From Ferruginibacter sp. (GTDB lineage: Bacteria > Bacteroidota > Bacteroidia > Chitinophagales > Chitinophagaceae), in assembly GCA_013141115.1 (NCBI GenBank), contig JABFRP010000002.1, forward strand, positions 1 through 64,000: 64,000 nt of DNA, given 5' to 3'. The position numbers and the translations under genes were made by a program. Position 1 is the first letter of the stretch. Every line of letters starts with the position of its first letter. Under the pieces are notes generated by a model that was not told the origin of the DNA, made no database searches, and saw nothing but the letters and a program-made list of their open reading frames with translations. Below, piece by piece: positions 16,713 to 24,175 of this stretch.

Positions 16713-17565
16713 TGAATGTAACTATCAAAAGAGTGCTTTATTTTCCAATAACAAAAATTATCATTGGAATTGTCGTCTGTTTTTCTCTATTTGTCGTAAT
16801 TCAAAACTTTGTATTAAAACCATTTTTTATAGCATTATTCAAGATAAAAATATTGCCGACCCAATTATTCACTGTGTTTCTTTTATAGTTTTATTAGCCG
16901 CTTATTACTATTTATTCCGTTTATATGATAAAAGAAAAATAACAGAACTATCCATAAAATATTTACTTAAAGAAATGTTTGGAGGATTTTTCTTTGGTTT
17001 TTTTACAATTTCATTATCTATTTTCATTTTATACTTATTGGGGTATTATCAAGCTATTAGTATTTCAACATCTCACTACTCAATAAAGTTTTTCACGGTA
17101 TTAATGTTTGCGGCCTTAGTTAAAGACCTATTTCATAGAGGGTTAATAGTTCGTGTCTGTGAAAATTGGTTAGGTACTAATGTAACCCTTGTCATTGGAA
17201 TGTTAGTAGAACTTCAACACATTTATAATCCAAATTCCAACTTATTTAGTCTTTTTTATTATTTGATTTGGGGGTTTACTATGGGAATGATGTTTATCTA
17301 TACTAAAAGAATCTGGCTACCATTTTTCTTCCATTTAGGTTGGAATTTTTCTCAGCCTTTTTATGGCTCAAATCTCACAGGGCTAAATGATATGGGCAGT
17401 ATCATTCAATCAAAATTCAATGGCCCTGAACTATTAACAGGTGGTGCAGTTGGAATTGAAGGTTCAATTTTTACAGCGTCTTTTTTGTTGCTTATTGGAA
17501 TCATATTTTATTATCGAGCAAAAAGAGAGGGTAAAATCGTAAAAAGCAAACTGTTTAAAAGATGA
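16713..17565 (+). pseudogene. CPBP-family membrane protein, frameshifted
   Basis: Read from an ATG at 16713, the start MNVTIKRV and hydrophobic IIIGIVVCFSLFVVIQ lead into KPFF at a T6 run (16823-16828). Adding one T there restores SIIQDKNIADPIIHCV and the rest to the stop at 17565. A further slip in the first 35 codons is possible. The C-terminal half has several membrane helices and the CPBP (Abi/CAAX protease) motifs, but motif 1 reads KDLFHRG instead of EExxxR, so both catalytic glutamates are changed; the later His in ELQHIYNP and HLGWN remain. It may be a non-proteolytic CPBP protein. The longest intact piece starts at 16975. Its stop overlaps the cupin start as ATGA. Confidence 0.7.
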
Positions 17566-17920
17566 ATTTAAAAAATGCGTTTTTAAGTCTTGAAAAATAT
17601 TTCTCACCAAAGATTATAGGCGAAGTAAATGACCAATATATTAAAGTTGCAAAAATAAAAGGGCAAGAAGTGCCTTGGCATATTCACGAAAATGAAGATG
17701 AATTATTCTACATTGCAAAAGGGACACTTTTAATGGAAATTGAAAATCAACCAGACTTAAAATTAAAAAAAGGTGACCTGTTTGTTGTAAATAAATGAGA
17801 AACCACAGAGTTTCCTCAGAAGAGGAATGTTTAATTATGCTTATTGAATCTAAAACCACTGAACATACAGGTAAAATAAAATCGTCAATAACAAAATCAG
17901 TAGACCAACAATTTTATTGA
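17562..17920 (+). pseudogene. Small cupin protein, frameshifted
   Basis: The first 78 codons encode a cupin barrel half: VPWHIHENEDELFYIAKG holds the His-His-Glu metal motif, and LKLKKGDLFVVNK precedes a premature TGA at 17796-17798. Changing frame near 17793-17802 continues NHRVSSEEECLIMLIES and ends KSVDQQFY at 17920, giving the expected length of about 117 residues and the last cupin His. A 4-nt ATGA overlap couples it to the CPBP gene. It is broken as sequenced; a sequencing error is possible. Confidence 0.75.
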
Positions 17921-18004
17921 AATTCCAAATATTTGGATATATGCGGCTTGACAATTTTTAAATTTGAAATTATTGTTTTTAATAAAAATTCATAGGTTTA
18001 ACAA

Positions 18005-18171
18005 AATGCCTGCCACCAACACGAACTGTGTAAAAAACTAAGCAAAAAGCTATTTTTTTGTTTAGCAGAACAACAATTGGGTTGATACAAAGTATTGTTT
18101 TTAACTTTATCAAAATATTTTAATCAGCAGCGACCCCGGCAGACGGGATAATTCCCAACCTGCATACAGCC
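18005..18171. repeat. R2: attC-like composite repeat
   Basis: The left part (GCCTGCCACCAAC at 18008-18020, TGTGTAAAAAACTAAG at 18027-18042, hairpin CTAAGCAAAAA/TTTTTGTTTAG) resembles R1b. The right part is of the R1 type: CAATTGGGTTGAT (18074-18086), AATCAGCAGCG (18122-18132), CGGCAGACGG (18137-18146) and CCCAACCTGCATACAGCC (18154-18171). The latter shares 16 of 18 bases with R1. It is followed by TTGTGCGATATTAA, which is mirrored after the next gene. Confidence 0.65.
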
Positions 18172-18194
18172 CTGCTCGTTGTGCGATATTAATT

Positions 18195-18659
18195 ATGATG
18201 CTACCATTCTTTAACCATAGAAATCAGTTCTTTTCAAATAAATCTCCGTACGCATTGTTTAAAGCTATTGATGCCTTAGATTTAACCGATAAGCTTTTCA
18301 CAAATAACACAAGTAATTTAGTCAGTTCAATTGAACAAGTTGACCCACTAGTTATCAAATTCAGAAATCACCATTCGATGATACAGAGAGTGCCAACGAA
18401 ATATTTTTCGACAACTGTCTGGGCAACTTTTTATGAAGACAACAATGCTTCAAAAATTGACATACTTATAAAGACAGACCCGATATTCTACTTGATATAT
18501 GTCACACTAACGTTTGGGTTGATCGCAAGTGCTTTTGGTAACAATTTATTAAGAAGCGTATTACCATTTATACTTTCTCTCGGCGTTATTGCGATTATTG
18601 ATTTTGCTTCCAAACGAAGCATTCTCAAAAGAGTGGAGAATTTATTGATGTCTGTTTAA
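18195..18659 (+). CDS. Small two-helix membrane protein of unknown function
   Basis: A 154-residue protein of no family I recognise. The N-terminal two thirds are soluble and polar (KAIDALDLTDKLFTNNTSN, KFRNHHSMIQRVPTKYF). Two hydrophobic helices follow (IFYLIYVTLTFGLIASAF and LLRSVLPFILSLGVIAIIDF), and the end is basic. The gene is alone between repeats R2 and R3 and has TTGTGCGATATTAA before it and the mirrored TTAATGACATCGCACAA after it, as expected for a single-gene cassette. The start could be Met1 or Met2. Confidence 0.65.
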   Translation: MMLPFFNHRNQFFSNKSPYALFKAIDALDLTDKLFTNNTSNLVSSIEQVDPLVIKFRNHHSMIQRVPTKYFSTTVWATFYEDNNASKIDILIKTDPIFYLIYVTLTFGLIASAFGNNLLRSVLPFILSLGVIAIIDFASKRSILKRVENLLMSV

Positions 18660-18673
18660 TAGTTAATGACATC

Positions 18674-18849
18674 GCACAATTGGGTTTGCTTCAAGCCTGG
18701 CATGACTTTGTATAAATGGGCATTTTATCGCTATCAACTTCAGATGGGCAGGACAAGCATCGCTGGGCTTTTGTTTGTTAACTTGTACATTTATATCTTT
18801 AATCAGCAGCGGTTCCGGGCAGTTGGTCAATACCCAACTGCAAAAAGCC
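18674..18849. repeat. R3: attC-like imperfect palindrome
   Basis: GCACAATTGGGTTTGC (18674-18689) mirrors CAATACCCAACTGC (18829-18842) imperfectly. The right part carries AATCAGCAGCGG (18801-18812), CGGGCAG (18816-18822) and CCCAACTGCAAAAAGCC (18833-18849), matching R1 and R2. It separates the small membrane protein from the IS-interrupted gene. Confidence 0.6.
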
Positions 18850-18872
18850 TCTATTTTTAGCAAAAATCTTAT

Positions 18873-19063
18873 ATGAAACAGTACGTATTTTTAAGTTTAC
18901 TATTTTTACAGTCCATTTGCTTTGGACAGATAAAATCAATTCCCAAAACAGATTTCAACACCCTTTTTATTTGTATTGACAGCATTTCATACAGTAAATT
19001 ATATCAAAGCAAATATGTAAAAGACACTTTATTTTTTTGCAGAGAAATGCAACAAGAAACTAC
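18873..19063 (+). pseudogene. 5' part of an exported protein gene interrupted by the IS
   Basis: The start MKQYVFLSLLFLQSICFGQ is a clear signal peptide. Reading runs to codon ACT AC at 19063, where the IS begins; the out-of-frame continuation into the IS ends at 19092. Joining 18873-19063 directly to 20346-21024 (one copy of the CTAC duplication) gives 870 nt, exactly 290 codons without a stop. So the gene was intact before insertion. No family is recognised. Confidence 0.8.
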
Positions 19064-19131
19064 TGTAAGCTCCCCCAAAACTAGTACGTTTTAAAAGTAG
19101 ACAAAATTGTTAACTTTAAAAAACGTGAAAG

Positions 19132-19398
19132 ATGAAAAAGAGTCAATTCAGTCCTGCCCAGATTGCAGGCATTCTCAAAGAATTTGATAACGGTAAAACA
19201 GCCGAAGAGATTACCCGTGAACATGGGGTAAGCAAAGCATCCTTGTATAAATGGCGACAGCGTTATGGCGGTATGGAAGCAACCGAGTTGAAAAGAATAA
19301 AAGAGTTAGAAGAGGAAAACTCCCGTTTAAAAAAGATGTATGCCAACCTTGCCATGGAATTGGATGTAGCTAAATACATCATCGAAAAAAAGTTTTAA
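19132..19398 (+). CDS. IS3-family transposase OrfA
   Basis: An 88-residue protein with a helix-turn-helix (SPAQIAGILKEFDNGKTAEE, HGVSKASLYKWRQRYGG) followed by a leucine-zipper-like stretch (ELKRIKELEEENSRLKKMY). It matches OrfA of IS407-type elements, which binds the IS ends and pairs with OrfB. Its end holds the A AAA AAG slippery heptamer at which ribosomes can shift to make OrfAB. Confidence 0.92.
   Translation: MKKSQFSPAQIAGILKEFDNGKTAEEITREHGVSKASLYKWRQRYGGMEATELKRIKELEEENSRLKKMYANLAMELDVAKYIIEKKF
19386..19392 (+). other. Slippery heptamer A AAA AAG for -1 frameshifting
   Basis: The zero-frame codons are GAA AAA AAG TTT TAA, giving the classical A_AAA_AAG heptamer four codons before the orfA stop. 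A -1 slip leads into KVLKPCDKRCIVQAV and then orfB without a stop, producing the OrfAB fusion transposase. Confidence 0.8.
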
Positions 19399-19430
19399 AG
19401 CCTTGCGATAAAAGATGCATTGTACAAGCA

Positions 19431-20276
19431 GTGCGTTTAGAACGGCCAAAAGACATCAGCAAGGCGTGTCGATTAATAAAACTAAGCAGGAGCAGCCTGC
19501 GATATCAGTCTATTAAAAACGATGGTTACATAATGGAGCGGCTGGAAGAACTTGCCAAACAAAATCCTGTAGAAGGTTTTTGGAAATGTTATGGCCGCAT
19601 TAGAAATAGCGGCACCATTGTTAATCATAAAAAATTACACCGGCTTTATAAAAAGATGGGATTGCCGCTGCGCCGTAAAATAAAGAAACGATTGCCGGCA
19701 AGAGTAAAAGAGCCATTGGCCGTACCTGCCTATTTTACACAAACCTGGAGTATAGATTTTATGAGTGATGCACTTAGCAATGGAACCAAGTTCCGAACCT
19801 TTAATGTGATCGATGATTATAACCGTGAAGTACTATTTATTGAAACAGATTATTCTTTAAAGAGCAGCCGGGTGATCTGGGTGCTAAAGCATTTAATCAA
19901 CCGCTACGGCAAGCCGCAGAAAATACGGATGGATAACGGCCCCGAGTTTGTAGCAAAACTATCACAGCAATGGAGTGCAGCCAATGAGATTGAGTTTAAA
20001 TATATACAGCCGGGTAAGCCAACTCAAAATGCATACATAGAACGGTTTAATAAAACTTACCGGCAAAGTGTTTTAGATGCTTACCTGTTTGACAGTATTG
20101 ATGAAGTGAGAGAAGTAAGCCAGGTATGGGTAGATGATTACAATTACAGCAGGCCTCACGATGCCTTAAACGGCCTCTCTCCAAAAATGTATAGAGAACA
20201 ACATAATACTAAAAATATTCAACCTATGGGGCTACGTTCCGCTCCGGCTACGCCTGCGCTACACTACGCCCCATAG
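19431..20276 (+). CDS. IS3-family transposase OrfB (DDE integrase core)
   Basis: The 281-residue reading frame contains an rve-type catalytic domain with WSIDFMSDAL (first Asp), IRMDNGPEFV (second Asp) and NAYIERFNKTYR (Glu), and the ending YNYSRPHDALNGLSP found in IS3 transposases. It lies in the -1 frame relative to orfA and is probably made as a fusion through the slippery site; the true frame opens before the Met at 19431. The last 17 codons run into a strong hairpin, giving the odd tail MGLRSAPATPALHYAP. Confidence 0.92.
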   Translation: MRLERPKDISKACRLIKLSRSSLRYQSIKNDGYIMERLEELAKQNPVEGFWKCYGRIRNSGTIVNHKKLHRLYKKMGLPLRRKIKKRLPARVKEPLAVPAYFTQTWSIDFMSDALSNGTKFRTFNVIDDYNREVLFIETDYSLKSSRVIWVLKHLINRYGKPQKIRMDNGPEFVAKLSQQWSAANEIEFKYIQPGKPTQNAYIERFNKTYRQSVLDAYLFDSIDEVREVSQVWVDDYNYSRPHDALNGLSPKMYREQHNTKNIQPMGLRSAPATPALHYAP

Positions 20277-20282
20277 GTTGAA
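20218..20282. repeat. Long hairpin at the 3' end of orfB
   Basis: TTCAACCTATGGGGC (20218-20232) pairs perfectly with GCCCCATAGGTTGAA (20268-20282). The loop repeats GGCTACG/CTACG-like units. It overlaps the orfB stop and lies 59 bp before the right IS end, so it could end transcription or mark an acquired palindrome. Confidence 0.7.
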
Positions 20283-20345
20283 CCCAAACAATTAAATGAA
20301 ATATTATACTTTTGATGTGTACTAAAAAAGGGGAGCCTACACTAC

Positions 20346-21024
20346 GACTGATGCTTACATAGGAAAATATCTGATTGGCGAGTCCTCAACAATAGAATTT
20401 TTTCAACCAAAAAACGCTAATCAAACAGGTGACTATTTTGGTGATTGGGGAATTGAATTTAAAACAAGAAAAATTAATACTCTCGACGAAATAATAGAGA
20501 GATCAAAGTTTCTCAGGTTTACTATTGACAGCTCTACCACCAAAACAATTTTAGACAGTTTGCCAATTCCCTGGTACAAAACGCTAAGCTTTAAGAATTC
20601 AAAAAATGAATTGACAATTTTAGAATACCAATCAGACTACTTGCAGAATTTGGGTTTTACCAAAAGCCAAATAAACAAGCCCATGACATTCAAAGAATAT
20701 AACAGCATTTTATCCAACGGCAAAAAATACCCAAGGCAATTTGCAATGGTAACATACATTAAGCTGTATGCAGACAAAAAATTAATTGAAAATTTACAAA
20801 AATTTGCTACACTAAATAATTGCCGAAAAATTGAAAATAAGTTTACAAATGGTGAAACAACAATTGAATATAAAGAAGTTGATAATTTGCCTGAATTTCC
20901 AATTCAAGAGATAGGCGTATCATTATTAAATGACCAAAAGTTTCGTATAGAAAAAATCAGCGAAAATCTGCACATAAAAATTAATGGCAAAAAGGCTAGT
21001 TTCATTTTTAAGAACAATAATTAA
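20346..21024 (+). pseudogene. 3' part of the IS-interrupted exported protein gene
   Basis: This frame continues the gene begun at 18873: TDAYIGKYLIGESSTIEFF, DWGIEFKTRKINTLDE, LPIPWYKTLSF, and ends at 21024. A TTG at 20560 could serve as a start for a 154-residue remnant, but a promoter and signal peptide would be missing. The protein is Lys/Asn rich with no recognised domain. It is the last gene of the cassette-like region. Confidence 0.75.
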
Positions 21025-21218
21025 AAAAACTTCTGCCATCAGGTTTTGTGCTATTGTAGTATAATTAAACCGGAAAATCAAAAATTATTTCTTCCTTGGT
21101 TGGATGGAATCAGGGGAAAGATTGGAAGAAAACTAATGCCTTTTTGTAAAGGGTAATGAGTAGACTTACAAGAAACTTTTTTTAATAATTAAGTAAAGCA
21201 AATATTAAAAGAAAACCT

Positions 21219-21617
21219 ATGGCACTAAACAATAACAAAACATTTTTTGCTCCCGAACTCTTTATCAATAACGGCGTAAAAGATATTTCGTTTTACCAAA
21301 ACGCTTTTGGCGCAGCAGAACAAATGCGGTTTACTAATGACGATGGCAGTATTCATGTTGCAGAACTATCTATTGATGGCGCCATATTTCATATTCACGA
21401 AATAACAGCAAAACAATATTATTTTTCTCCCGGAAAATATAATGGCAGCACAGTTTGTATTGGTTTGTTTGTTGCTGATGTGGACAAGGTAATGCAGACC
21501 GCCATTGAAGCAGGTGCCACAGAAATAAACCCTGCACAGGATTATGATTACGGTTACCGGCAGGGAACTATTAAAGATCCGTTTGGGCATTTTTGGCAAA
21601 TTCAGAAAAAAATATAA
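21219..21617 (+). CDS. VOC-family (PhnB/glyoxalase-like) protein
   Basis: A 132-residue vicinal-oxygen-chelate protein: FFAPELFINNGVKDISFYQ, VAELSIDGAIFHIHE, and DPFGHFWQIQKK at the end. The length and the double beta-alpha-beta-beta-beta pattern match PhnB/DUF899-like VOC proteins. The substrate cannot be deduced. The first metal-type His is replaced (APELFI), while His46 and the final HFW remain, so metal binding is uncertain. It stands alone after the cassette region. Confidence 0.85.
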   Translation: MALNNNKTFFAPELFINNGVKDISFYQNAFGAAEQMRFTNDDGSIHVAELSIDGAIFHIHEITAKQYYFSPGKYNGSTVCIGLFVADVDKVMQTAIEAGATEINPAQDYDYGYRQGTIKDPFGHFWQIQKKI

Positions 21618-21839
21618 AAAACAACAACTGCAGTACGGTAACCTACAGCTACTATTTTTACCACTGTTGATGTTTCGCATTAATCTCTGCCCCGTACTTG
21701 CCGTTATGGCATCTTTTTAAACAATAACGAATAGTGGCAAACTATTTTAGCTTTTTTCTTCAGCCATTAACCTTTAATTTTATTTTAAACTTACATACAT
21801 TTTTCTGTACAGGCATTACAGCAGGTACACTCAATTATT

Positions 21840-22739
21840 ATGAAACATATTTTAACCTTAACTTTTATTGCTGTTTTATTTTCGGCCTGCAACAATGCAA
21901 CGCCTCATCAAAAAACAGGCAATGCTATCACTCACATTTATCCAACAGTAAGCTATCTTGATATACAACTCGATTCTGCAGGGCGGCTTCCGTCTAATCC
22001 ATACATTGCTGCATTTGAGAACGGCAACAAAAAAATAGTATTCTGTGCGGTTAACCATTTAACCGATGATACGGATATTGACAACCCAATGTTCTCTAAA
22101 ATTGAAGAGGAATTTTTTGGCTTTAACCCTGATATTGCTATTAATGAAGGGGGCGATATTTCAAAAAAACTGTACACTTCAAAACGGGAGGCTTTATTAC
22201 AAGATGGAGAAATTGGGCTCACCAAAATATTATGCGACAGTTTGAAAATAAAAACCGTTGATGGCGACCCAACAGCTGACCATGAATTTAAGGAATTGCT
22301 TAAAACTTATTCGAAAGGAGAATTTTTAGCCTACATAGTTACCGAACGCCTGATGTGGGGGCTTAAAGGACAACACATAACAGACAGCGCAGCCATTGAA
22401 AAAAAATATGACGGGTTTATCCAAAACTATATTATTAAAAAAGGCGGAGTAGCATTAACCAAGGCTGAACAGGCCTTTAGTTTTTATAAATCAAACTACG
22501 AGCTATTACTTAAACGGCCTTTTAATATTCTGGAACTGGAAGCCACTAATCCATTTGAACCTAATGGAAAATTTCAAAAAATTGGCAGAGCCTCCAAGGA
22601 AATAAGAGACCAGTTCTTGCTACAAACAGTGGATACCTTATTAAACAGCAACAATAAAATATTTATAGTTTTTGGCGGTTGGCATTTACTAACCTGTAAG
22701 CCAGGGCTTGAAGAAATTATTAAACGTAAGAGAAAATAA
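21840..22739 (+). CDS. Lipoprotein, possibly TraB/GumN-like
   Basis: A 299-residue protein with a lipoprotein signal (LTFIAVLFSACNN, lipid Cys at residue 17). The mature part has KKIVFCAVNHLTDDTD, FGFNPDIAINEGG and a final FIVFGGWHLLTCKPGLEE. Such a His/Glu/GGxH pattern resembles TraB/PrgY/GumN (ChaN/TIKI-like) hydrolase-type domains, but similarity is weak, so I give it as a possibility only. It would sit in the periplasm or outer membrane. No operon partner is evident; a small gene follows by 60 nt. Confidence 0.6.
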   Translation: MKHILTLTFIAVLFSACNNATPHQKTGNAITHIYPTVSYLDIQLDSAGRLPSNPYIAAFENGNKKIVFCAVNHLTDDTDIDNPMFSKIEEEFFGFNPDIAINEGGDISKKLYTSKREALLQDGEIGLTKILCDSLKIKTVDGDPTADHEFKELLKTYSKGEFLAYIVTERLMWGLKGQHITDSAAIEKKYDGFIQNYIIKKGGVALTKAEQAFSFYKSNYELLLKRPFNILELEATNPFEPNGKFQKIGRASKEIRDQFLLQTVDTLLNSNNKIFIVFGGWHLLTCKPGLEEIIKRKRK

Positions 22740-22799
22740 ATCTCCGCCATTGCTTGTTGTATGGCAAGCAGTGATATTACTTTATATAATACCCCGCTG

Positions 22800-23090
22800 A
22801 TGAAAGAAGAACAAATTCAAACACTGCATCCGCAGCCCGGAAAAGTAAACAAGCGCATTGCACTGAAAAAATACAATACCATCAGCGAAAATATTCTTGC
22901 CATATTGACCAAAAAAGAATTAACGCATACCGAACTGATGGAAAAATTATACAGCAATGTTAAAGACAGTTTTGAAGGCGGCGTACAATGGTATGGCGAA
23001 ACGGTAAAACTTGACCTTGAAGCAAGAGGCATTATAGAACGTACCAATAGCAAACCGGAAAAGTACAGGTTAACAACAACGAAGCGCTAA
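22800..23090 (+). CDS. DUF6958-like small winged-helix protein
   Basis: From the ATG at 22800 the protein starts MKEEQIQTLHPQPGKVNKRI (an earlier ATG at 22761 adds 13 residues unlike relatives). It continues YNTISENILAILTKKELTHT and VQWYGETVKLDLEARGIIER. Short proteins with this HPxPGK start and the WYxETVKLDLEARGxIER end form the DUF6958 family, predicted winged helix. Function is unknown. Confidence 0.7.
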   Translation: MKEEQIQTLHPQPGKVNKRIALKKYNTISENILAILTKKELTHTELMEKLYSNVKDSFEGGVQWYGETVKLDLEARGIIERTNSKPEKYRLTTTKR

Positions 23091-23176
23091 TAAGCTATTT
23101 CTATCCCAAAACCATTTTGCTCTTACTATTCATTAATTTTACGTTTCAATTTTTTTAAACAATAAATTTTATCAAC

Positions 23177-24013
23177 ATGAATAAAGTGTGGTTTATAACA
23201 GGCTGCTCTACCGGCTTTGGCAGAGAGCTATCGCAACTGGTATTATCAATGGGGTATAAAGCTGTAGTGGCGGCCCGTAAAATTGATGATGTAAAAGATA
23301 TTGTAGAAAAATATCCTGACAGCGCCATCGCAGTAAAACTAGATGTAACTAAACCGAAAGAAATAACAACATCCGTAAAGGAAGCAATGGCAAAATTTGG
23401 CCAGGTAGATGTATTGGTGAACAATGCCGGCATCGGCTATTTTGGCGCTATCGAAGAAAGTGAAGAAGATGAAGTAAGGCGTATGTTTGAGATCAACTTT
23501 TTTGGCCTTGCCAACATGACGAAAGAAGTGTTGCCCATATTTCGCAAGCAGCGCAGCGGGCATGTAGTTAATATTTCTTCCATTGGCGGCTTGGTGGCTT
23601 ACCCTGCAGTAGGCTTTTACAACGCTACCAAGTTTGCAGTGTTTGGTTATTCCGAAGCATTGGCAAAAGAAACAGCACATTTAGGCATTAAAGTTACAGT
23701 GGTGGCACCAAGTGGTTTTCGTACAGATTGGGCTGGTCGTTCTGCCAACAACAGCAAAATTGTTATTGCCGATTATGAACCTTCGGCCCATGCAAATAAA
23801 AACAATATCCGGGGTTACAGCGGCAACCAGCCCGGCGATCCTGTTCGTGCAGCAAAAGCCATTGTTAAAGCAGTAGAATCAGAAAATCCTCCACTGCGTT
23901 TACTTTTAGGTGCGGCAGCACGTAAAAACGGCAGGTTAAAACTGGAAGAGCTTAAAAAAGATTTTGATACCTGGGAAGCAACTACGGTTGGCGCGGATTT
24001 TCCGGCGGAATAA
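23177..24013 (+). CDS. Short-chain dehydrogenase/reductase
   Basis: A 278-residue classical SDR: TGCSTGFGRELSQ is the cofactor glycine motif, NNAGIGYFG the core, NISSIGG holds the catalytic Ser, and YNATKFAVFG the Tyr-Lys pair. The basic residues in VAARKIDDV suggest NADPH use. The substrate is not evident. It stands alone and ends at a strong terminator. Confidence 0.93.
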   Translation: MNKVWFITGCSTGFGRELSQLVLSMGYKAVVAARKIDDVKDIVEKYPDSAIAVKLDVTKPKEITTSVKEAMAKFGQVDVLVNNAGIGYFGAIEESEEDEVRRMFEINFFGLANMTKEVLPIFRKQRSGHVVNISSIGGLVAYPAVGFYNATKFAVFGYSEALAKETAHLGIKVTVVAPSGFRTDWAGRSANNSKIVIADYEPSAHANKNNIRGYSGNQPGDPVRAAKAIVKAVESENPPLRLLLGAAARKNGRLKLEELKKDFDTWEATTVGADFPAE

Positions 24014-24033
24014 GATCAACAAATATTTACCAT

Positions 24034-24065
24034 AAAAAAACTCATTCTTTCGAATGAGTTTTTTT
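24034..24065 (+). terminator. Rho-independent terminator
   Basis: AAAAAAACTCATTC (24034-24047) and GAATGAGTTTTTTT (24052-24065) form a perfect stem with a 4-nt loop, 20 nt after the SDR stop. Confidence 0.9.
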
Positions 24066-24152
24066 ATATCCTTCATCATTAGTTTTCCGCACCAACACTA
24101 AATACTTCGCAAATCTTTTCTCTAAATGCATTTTTTGCATAATATAAATAAG

Positions 24153-24160
24153 TAGATTTG
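24153..24160 (+). promoter_or_regulatory. -7 element (TAGATTTG) of the envelope operon
   Basis: TAGATTTG fits TAnnTTTG and ends 15 nt before the lipoprotein ATG. A TTG lies 15 nt upstream, a spacing shorter than usual. Confidence 0.35.
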
Positions 24161-24175
24161 CGCCAATATTGTATC

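Larger units (their letters stand above)
19064..20341 (+). mobile_element. IS3-family insertion sequence, IS407-group type, 1278 bp
   Basis: The element has related ends: left TGTAAGCTCCCC and right, read inward, TGTAGGCTCCCC. It is flanked by the 4-bp direct repeat CTAC (19060-19063 and 20342-20345). Inside are orfA and orfB in the -1 relation typical of IS3 elements. The 4-bp duplication and OrfA sequence point to the IS407 group. Both ORFs, ends and the target duplication are intact, so the insertion is recent and the element may be active. Confidence 0.9.

Noticed and set aside
14778-18849. Calling the repeats canonical integron attC sites
   Set aside because: The GTTRRRY and RYYYAAC boxes are in inverted order and too far apart for a standard attC, and no integrase is present; I report them as attC-like only.
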